DNA of 18,412 bases from Methanomethylovorans sp. (lineage in GTDB: Archaea > Halobacteriota > Methanosarcinia > Methanosarcinales > Methanosarcinaceae): assembly GCA_020854785.1 (NCBI GenBank), contig JAHFZE010000099.1:1-18412 (forward strand), read 5' to 3'. A program made the translations under genes and the position numbers. A model generated the notes under the pieces. The model was not told the origin of the DNA, ran no database searches, and saw nothing but the letters and a program-made list of their open reading frames with translations. The stretch's first letter is position 1, and each line of letters starts with the position of its first letter. Positions 14,429 through 18,412 of this stretch are shown in pieces.

Positions 14429-15700
14429 ATGTTCACGATCATTACAGGTGCTCAGTTCGGTGATGAAGGCAAAGGGAAAATAGTTGACCTTATATCTGAT
14501 AAATACGATCTTGTGGTCCGATTCCAAGGGGGAGATAACGCCGGCCACACTGTTAAGGTCGGTGATGCTATCTACAAACTACATCTCATACCCTCAGGTT
14601 TTCTGCTGGATTCCAGGGTGCTTATAGGTCCCGGCACGGTACTCAATCCCCTATCCCTGGCACAGGAGCTGGAAATGCTTTCTAAGGGTGGGATACATAT
14701 CGGTCCCGATAAGCTGGGTATCGATGCCAAGACCAGCATTATAATGCCATATCATATTGAACTCGATGGACTGAAAGAGTCGAGTCGTTCAGAGAAGATA
14801 GGAACAACTAAAAAAGGTATAGGTTTTGCATATATAGACAAAGTTGCAAGAGATGAAATACGCTTAGCTGATCTTACAGACAAGAAGAGGTTCCTTGCAA
14901 GGCTTGGAGAACTGGCTTCCCAGAAGGAGAATTCCATCCGGGAGCTAGGTGGTGATCCATCTGTTGTTATGGATGGTGGATCCATTGATCTCTATGTTTC
15001 ACTGGGTGCACAGTTTACACCTTATATGACGGACGTATCTCTGGAGATTAACAGGGCATTGGAAGAGGGCAAAAGTGTTCTTGCTGAAGGTGCGCAGGGC
15101 ACACATCTTGATGTGATACACGGTACCCAGAAATTTGTTACTTCATCCTGTACCATTGCTGGTTCTGCATGTGCCAATCTGGGGGTCGGGCCCACCAAAG
15201 TGGATAATGTGCTGGGTATAGTCAAGGCATATATCACTCGTGTAGGTGAAGGTCCTCTTCCTACCGAACTGGAGGATAATGTGGGAAAACAGCTCCAACA
15301 GGTTGGGAGAGAGTTTGGCACCACTACTGGTCGGGCAAGGCGCTGCGGATGGTTTGATCTGCCTTTGGTAAAGAAAGCTGTTTTCCTTAATGGTTATACG
15401 GAACTTGCTCTGACAAAGCTTGATGTTCTTTCTGACATAAACCCATTGAAAGTATGTGTCGGATATGAACTGGATGGTAGGTCCATCGAATACCCCCCGG
15501 AGCTCACTGCCGATCTTGCAAGGTGTGCTCCTGTTTATGAGGAATTGGAGGGATGGTCAGATGATCTTACACATGTACGCCAGTTCTCCGATCTGCCAAA
15601 AGCAGCTTGCAGATATGTATCATATCTTGAGGAAAGGGTAGGCGTACCCATAGAATATATCTCAGTGGGTCCAGGAAGGGAACAGACCTTCAGAAAATAG
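14429..15700 (+). CDS. purA: Adenylosuccinate synthetase
   Basis: 423 residues, the normal full length. It catalyses IMP + aspartate + GTP to adenylosuccinate, the first committed step from IMP to AMP, in the cytoplasm. The GTP loop is QFGDEGKGK (9-17) with catalytic Asp12; His40 is in GGDNAGHT. The IMP-binding region is EKIGTTKKGIGFAY, followed by EGAQGTHLDVIHGT, VDNVLGIVKAY with TRVGEGPLPTEL, and the aspartate-binding FGTTTGRARRCGW. LTKLDVLSDI binds guanine. It starts at ATG 14429 without a visible Shine-Dalgarno; a weak TATA-like AAATTATTATG lies about 30 bases upstream. It ends 128 bases before the eS19 gene. Confidence 0.97.
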   Translation: MFTIITGAQFGDEGKGKIVDLISDKYDLVVRFQGGDNAGHTVKVGDAIYKLHLIPSGFLLDSRVLIGPGTVLNPLSLAQELEMLSKGGIHIGPDKLGIDAKTSIIMPYHIELDGLKESSRSEKIGTTKKGIGFAYIDKVARDEIRLADLTDKKRFLARLGELASQKENSIRELGGDPSVVMDGGSIDLYVSLGAQFTPYMTDVSLEINRALEEGKSVLAEGAQGTHLDVIHGTQKFVTSSCTIAGSACANLGVGPTKVDNVLGIVKAYITRVGEGPLPTELEDNVGKQLQQVGREFGTTTGRARRCGWFDLPLVKKAVFLNGYTELALTKLDVLSDINPLKVCVGYELDGRSIEYPPELTADLARCAPVYEELEGWSDDLTHVRQFSDLPKAACRYVSYLEERVGVPIEYISVGPGREQTFRK

Positions 15701-15828
15701 ATCTTTCCTTTCTGCCGAAAAGCGTATATACTAACTGAGAGTTTAAAACCAATACTCCACCGTATCTAAGTTTCCAGATGCTGAGTCCAATTATCTGAAA
15801 ATAAATTACCTAATCCAGGGAGAATAGA

Positions 15829-16278
15829 ATGACTACGTTATATGATGTTCCTGCAAGTGACCTGATCTCTAAGGTAGCAGAAAAGTTGAAGGAGAATGAG
15901 CATGTAAAACCTCCTGAATGGGCGGCCTATGTTAAGACCGGTGCCCACAAGGAGCTTGCTCCCACGAATAATGACTGGTGGTACATTCGCTGTGCCGCGG
16001 TGTTAAGGACTATATATACAGATGGTCCTATCGGCGTAGAGAGACTGAGGTCTGTCTACGGAGGTAAAAAAGACATGGGCTCCCAACCATATAGAAAGGC
16101 CAAAGGAAGCGGTTCAATTGCCAGGGAAGCTGCACAACAGCTCGAAGCGGCAGGTTTCGTTCGCTCTTTGAAGAGTGGTCGTGTTGTGTCCCCGGCCGGT
16201 CAATCCATGCTGGACAATACTGCATATGAGGTCAAACAAACACTCTTAGAGAAGATCCCGGAACTTGCAAAATACTAA
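15829..16278 (+). CDS. rps19e: 30S ribosomal protein eS19
   Basis: 149 residues, full length. An archaeal/eukaryotic-specific protein of the small subunit head. Family marks are [71 protein letters not shown] and [19 protein letters not shown], with a winged-helix-like core. GGGAG (15818-15822) lies six bases before ATG. It opens the translation gene cluster that runs to the window end. TATA-like elements around 15722-15751 may drive it with a leader of 60 bases or more. Confidence 0.97.
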   Translation: MTTLYDVPASDLISKVAEKLKENEHVKPPEWAAYVKTGAHKELAPTNNDWWYIRCAAVLRTIYTDGPIGVERLRSVYGGKKDMGSQPYRKAKGSGSIAREAAQQLEAAGFVRSLKSGRVVSPAGQSMLDNTAYEVKQTLLEKIPELAKY

Positions 16279-16346
16279 GTTGCCAGTCAACGGTAGATTA
16301 ACTTCCAATATTGCTGTAAGTCAATAGTATATTCACAGGTGATTGC

Positions 16347-16697
16347 ATGGCAGGTGAACTTGAGGATATCCGCAGAAAAAGGCTTGAACAATTACAGCGC
16401 CAACAGGCTGCTCAAATGCATCCCGATATTCAGGCTGCATATCAGCAGGAACAGATGCAGGCCGAATTGGAGGCCAAGAAGCAATCCATTCTTCGGCAGA
16501 TCCTTACTCCTGAAGCAAGAGAGCGTATGACGACCCTTAGGATGTCCAGGCCAGAATTGGTAGAACAGTTGGAATCCCAGTTAATAATGCTTGCACAGAA
16601 TGGGCGCCTGCAGTCTCAAATAACTGATGAGAAATTAAAGGCGCTGTTGGCCCAGATGCAGCCTAAGAAGCGCAAGACCAGTATAACAAGGGTATGA
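16347..16697 (+). CDS. PDCD5-family DNA-binding protein
   Basis: 116 residues, homologous to human programmed cell death protein 5 and usually annotated as archaeal DNA-binding protein. It has a charged, glutamine-rich N-terminal helix ([17 protein letters not shown]), a three-helix core ([39 protein letters not shown]), and a basic tail ([12 protein letters not shown]). Its cellular role in archaea is unsettled; nucleic-acid or chaperone-related roles are discussed for the family. GGTGAT (16338-16343) sits just before ATG. It lies 68 bases after eS19 and nine before the PP-loop gene, the conserved archaeal order. Confidence 0.94.
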   Translation: MAGELEDIRRKRLEQLQRQQAAQMHPDIQAAYQQEQMQAELEAKKQSILRQILTPEARERMTTLRMSRPELVEQLESQLIMLAQNGRLQSQITDEKLKALLAQMQPKKRKTSITRV

Positions 16698-16706
16698 TCT
16701 CAGGTC

Positions 16707-17303
16707 ATGAAGGCATCAGTTCTTTTCAGTGGTGGAAAGGACAGTTCTCTGTCGGCTATATTGCTTGAACCATTCTTTGAGATAGAATTGGTTACATGCA
16801 CTTTCGGTATGTTCCCTGTGGGCGAAGTTGCCAGGCAAGCGGCAGAAAGGCTTGGCTTTCCTCATCGGACCCTTGAACTTGACAGGCAGGTGCTGGAAGA
16901 AGCCTATGGTCTTCTCATAAAGGATGGCTTTCCCAGAAGCTCCATTAACCATATTCATTATGCAGCTGTGGAAAAGCTTGCTTGCGAGAAGGGCGTTTCA
17001 GCGGTTGTTGATGGAGTGCGCCGGGATGACCGTGTTCCCGTGTTGACCATTGGCCAGTCCCGCAGCATTGAGGACAGGTCAGGTATAAAATACATATGTC
17101 CGCTAAAGGGATACGGCAGATCTGCTGTTGATCATCTGGTAAATAAATATCTGATAATAGAGGAAGGCCAAAGTTCAGAGATGATCAAGGCAGATTATGA
17201 AACAGAATTGCGTGAGATCATACGTCAACGGCATGGCGAAAATATGATAAGGAAGCTTTTTCCTTCGCATGTTCAGTCCCATGTCATTGGCCGTAAGAAA
17301 TAA
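16707..17303 (+). CDS. PP-loop ATPase (COG2117-type), uncharacterised
   Basis: 198 residues. The N-terminus carries the PP-loop LFSGGKDSS (6-14), which binds ATP and adenylates substrates, as in tRNA-thiolating and amide-forming enzymes. VDGVRRDDRVP (101-111) is the second conserved block. Cys31, Cys93 and Cys131 are present; whether any is catalytic is unknown. COG2117 has been described as a predicted relative of tRNA 2-thiouridine methyltransferase subunits, but no reaction is established that I know of. The gene follows PDCD5 by nine bases within the ribosomal cluster, which supports a role in RNA modification or translation; that is inference. Confidence 0.85.
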   Translation: MKASVLFSGGKDSSLSAILLEPFFEIELVTCTFGMFPVGEVARQAAERLGFPHRTLELDRQVLEEAYGLLIKDGFPRSSINHIHYAAVEKLACEKGVSAVVDGVRRDDRVPVLTIGQSRSIEDRSGIKYICPLKGYGRSAVDHLVNKYLIIEEGQSSEMIKADYETELREIIRQRHGENMIRKLFPSHVQSHVIGRKK

Positions 17304-17372
17304 TATAAGAATGACCGGCAGATATCCGTAAATTGATGTCGATAAACAGCAATATGCTCAACAGAGCCAAAC

Positions 17373-17384
17373 TTTGATATACAT
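17373..17384 (+). promoter_or_regulatory. Possible internal promoter before eL39
   Basis: TTTGATATACAT lies in the only long gap (118 bases) of the cluster. It predicts a start near 17404, just ahead of the ribosome site at 17412-17416, so eL39-eL31-aIF6 may have a separate transcript. Confidence 0.3.
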
Positions 17385-17421
17385 CTTATTCGATTTATGA
17401 TTCCATAGATAGGTGAGACAA

Positions 17422-17577
17422 GTGAGCCAGAATACTAAAGGGCAAAAAATTAGGCTTGCAAAAGCACACAGGCAGAACAACAGGGTTCCAACTTGGGTGA
17501 TAATCAAGACCGCCAGAAAGGTTGTAGGTCACCCTAAGAGAAGAAGCTGGAGAAGAAGCGATCTGGATGCGAAGTAA
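17422..17577 (+). CDS. rpl39e: 50S ribosomal protein eL39
   Basis: 51 residues from a GTG start, preceded by GGTGA (17412-17416) at five bases. A small, very basic protein near the exit of the peptide tunnel of the large subunit, shared by archaea and eukaryotes. The sequence has the family signatures [38 protein letters not shown] and no acidic stretch. The length matches eL39 from other archaea (about 50). It is followed 13 bases later by eL31. Confidence 0.96.
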   Translation: MSQNTKGQKIRLAKAHRQNNRVPTWVIIKTARKVVGHPKRRSWRRSDLDAK

Positions 17578-17580
17578 GTA

Positions 17581-17586
17581 GGTGAT
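17581..17586 (+). promoter_or_regulatory. Shine-Dalgarno site deciding the eL31 start
   Basis: GGTGAT is followed by GATG ATG GCA. In-frame GTG 17582 and ATG 17585 overlap the site and ATG 17588 is one base from it, so ATG 17591, four bases away, is the likely start. This spacing matches neighbouring genes. Confidence 0.65.
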
Positions 17587-17590
17587 GATG

Positions 17591-17857
17591 ATGGCAGAAG
17601 ATGCAGTTAAAGAGCAGATCTATACGATCCCCCTGCGTTCAATAAAAGAACTACCCAGGTACAGAAGGGCTGATAAGGCTATGACGCTCATAAGGAATTA
17701 CCTTACAAAACACATGAAGGTAGAATCTGACCAGGTAAAGTTGCACACGACCATTAATGAGAAGGTATGGGAAAGGGGTATGCAGAAGCCCCCATCGTTT
17801 ATAAGGATACGTGCTGCAAAGTTTGAAGATGGAGTAGTAGAAGCAGAACTTGCCTGA
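17591..17857 (+). CDS. rpl31e: 50S ribosomal protein eL31
   Basis: 88 residues from ATG 17591 (longer readings from 17582 add only M residues and overlap the ribosome site). eL31 sits near the tunnel exit of the large subunit and is shared by archaea and eukaryotes. Family marks are YTIPLRSIKELPRYRRADKA, MTLIRNYLTKHMKV, and KVWERGMQKPPSFIRIRAAK. It ends 42 bases before aIF6, in the standard archaeal order eL39-eL31-aIF6. Confidence 0.96.
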   Translation: MAEDAVKEQIYTIPLRSIKELPRYRRADKAMTLIRNYLTKHMKVESDQVKLHTTINEKVWERGMQKPPSFIRIRAAKFEDGVVEAELA

Positions 17858-17899
17858 GTATACTGTCTTATATTATTTCAGAAAGCGAAGTATGTTGAA

Positions 17900-18412
17900 A
17901 TGATAATCCCTACTCTGGATATAATGGATACTCCCATCATAGGAGTTTTCGCTACATGTACGGAAGACCTTGCTCTGGTGCCATGCGGCACAAAAGCAAG
18001 TGTTACGGACCTCATAGCTGACCATTTGGATGTCCAGGTGATGGAGGTCATACTGGGCCAGAGCAGTGTCATAGGTTCTATGATCAGAGGTAATTCTACT
18101 GGATTTATTGTTCCCAGAGGCAGTTCTCTTGAGGGCTTGGAAAGTATCGACCTTTCTATTTCCAGTCTTCCTGATAAGTTGAATGCAGTTGGAAATATTG
18201 TGCTTGCTAACGATTCAGTCGCCCTGGTACATCCAGAGTTGTCTGATCGCTCAATGGATGTGATCTCACAAACTTTGAACGTGGATGTTTATAGGGGCAC
18301 TATCGCAGGTCTGAAAACAGTAGGTATGGCTGGGACGGCAACAAACAGAGGATTGCTTGTGCATCCCAGGGCCACTGCACAGGAGCTGGCATTCCTTGAA
18401 GAGATATTTGGA
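17900..18412 (+). CDS. eif6: Translation initiation factor aIF6, 3' end outside window
   Basis: 171 codons are visible from ATG 17900; the full protein is about 220 residues, so roughly 50 are missing. aIF6 binds the 50S subunit and prevents premature joining with 30S. The five-fold pentein repeats are seen as recurring blocks: MDTPIIGVFATCTEDLALVP, SSVIGSMIRGNSTGFIVPRG, GNIVLANDSVALVHPELSD and AGTATNRGLLVHPRATAQEL. No in-frame ATG or GTG lies between the eL31 stop and this ATG. No good Shine-Dalgarno is present; a TATA-like TATTATTTC (17869-17880) is placed for a leaderless start, or the gene is read from the cluster transcript. Confidence 0.95.
   Translation, partial: MIIPTLDIMDTPIIGVFATCTEDLALVPCGTKASVTDLIADHLDVQVMEVILGQSSVIGSMIRGNSTGFIVPRGSSLEGLESIDLSISSLPDKLNAVGNIVLANDSVALVHPELSDRSMDVISQTLNVDVYRGTIAGLKTVGMAGTATNRGLLVHPRATAQELAFLEEIFG

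Noticed and set aside
17878..18072. Minus-strand frame in the aIF6 gene
   Set aside because: Antisense to conserved pentein repeats; no own signals.
1..18412. CRISPR array or insertion sequence
   Set aside because: No regularly spaced identical repeats, no transposase-like frame and no terminal inverted repeats with target duplications were seen.

Overview
The window reads as a chromosomal segment of a methanogenic archaeon of the order Methanosarcinales, most likely family Methanosarcinaceae; the genus is not fixed. The evidence is an A1AO ATP synthase operon ending A-B-D plus a small membrane gene, as in the Methanosarcina aha operon, an archaeal ribosomal/translation cluster (eS19, PDCD5, PP-loop ATPase, eL39, eL31, aIF6), archaeal TATA boxes, and a mixture of Shine-Dalgarno and apparently leaderless starts. 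No tRNA, rRNA, CRISPR array or insertion sequence was seen.

Bases 1-2683 hold the 3' end of the ATP synthase operon: the C-terminal 155 residues of catalytic subunit A, complete B and D, and a 59-residue single-span protein that fits AhaG. Converging on it is a Bcp-type peroxiredoxin (minus strand). Next come a divergently promoted diaminopimelate-decarboxylase-family gene and a HAD phosphatase with its own promoter.

Bases 5256-8894 form a probable glycan block. Two paralogous MurG/GT1-like glycosyltransferases lie on opposite strands with a PHP-domain phosphoesterase between them. The HAD gene and the first glycosyltransferase overlap tail to tail by 74 bases. An arsenic module follows, with an ArsR-type repressor divergent from an ACR3 arsenite exporter and a dyad between them.

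Bases 10858-14383 are the accessory, poorly characterised part. It has a small coiled-coil, phasin-like protein with a hydrophobic N-terminus, and a tightly coupled DUF1616 plus CPBP-protease pair. The DUF1616 outer domain carries five N-glycosylation sequons. After these come an AT-rich gene-poor stretch and a divergent pair of unknown small genes, a membrane protein and a cysteine-containing soluble protein, each with a TATA box placed for a very short or absent leader.

Bases 14429-18412 return to housekeeping genes: adenylosuccinate synthetase (purA), then the translation cluster, cut by the window end inside aIF6.

No clearly new multi-gene system stands out. The best candidates for new biology are the glycosyltransferase/PHP locus, the DUF1616-CPBP pair (whose protease has a displaced second-motif histidine), the divergent unknown pair at 13585-14383, and the uncharacterised PP-loop ATPase inside the ribosomal cluster.
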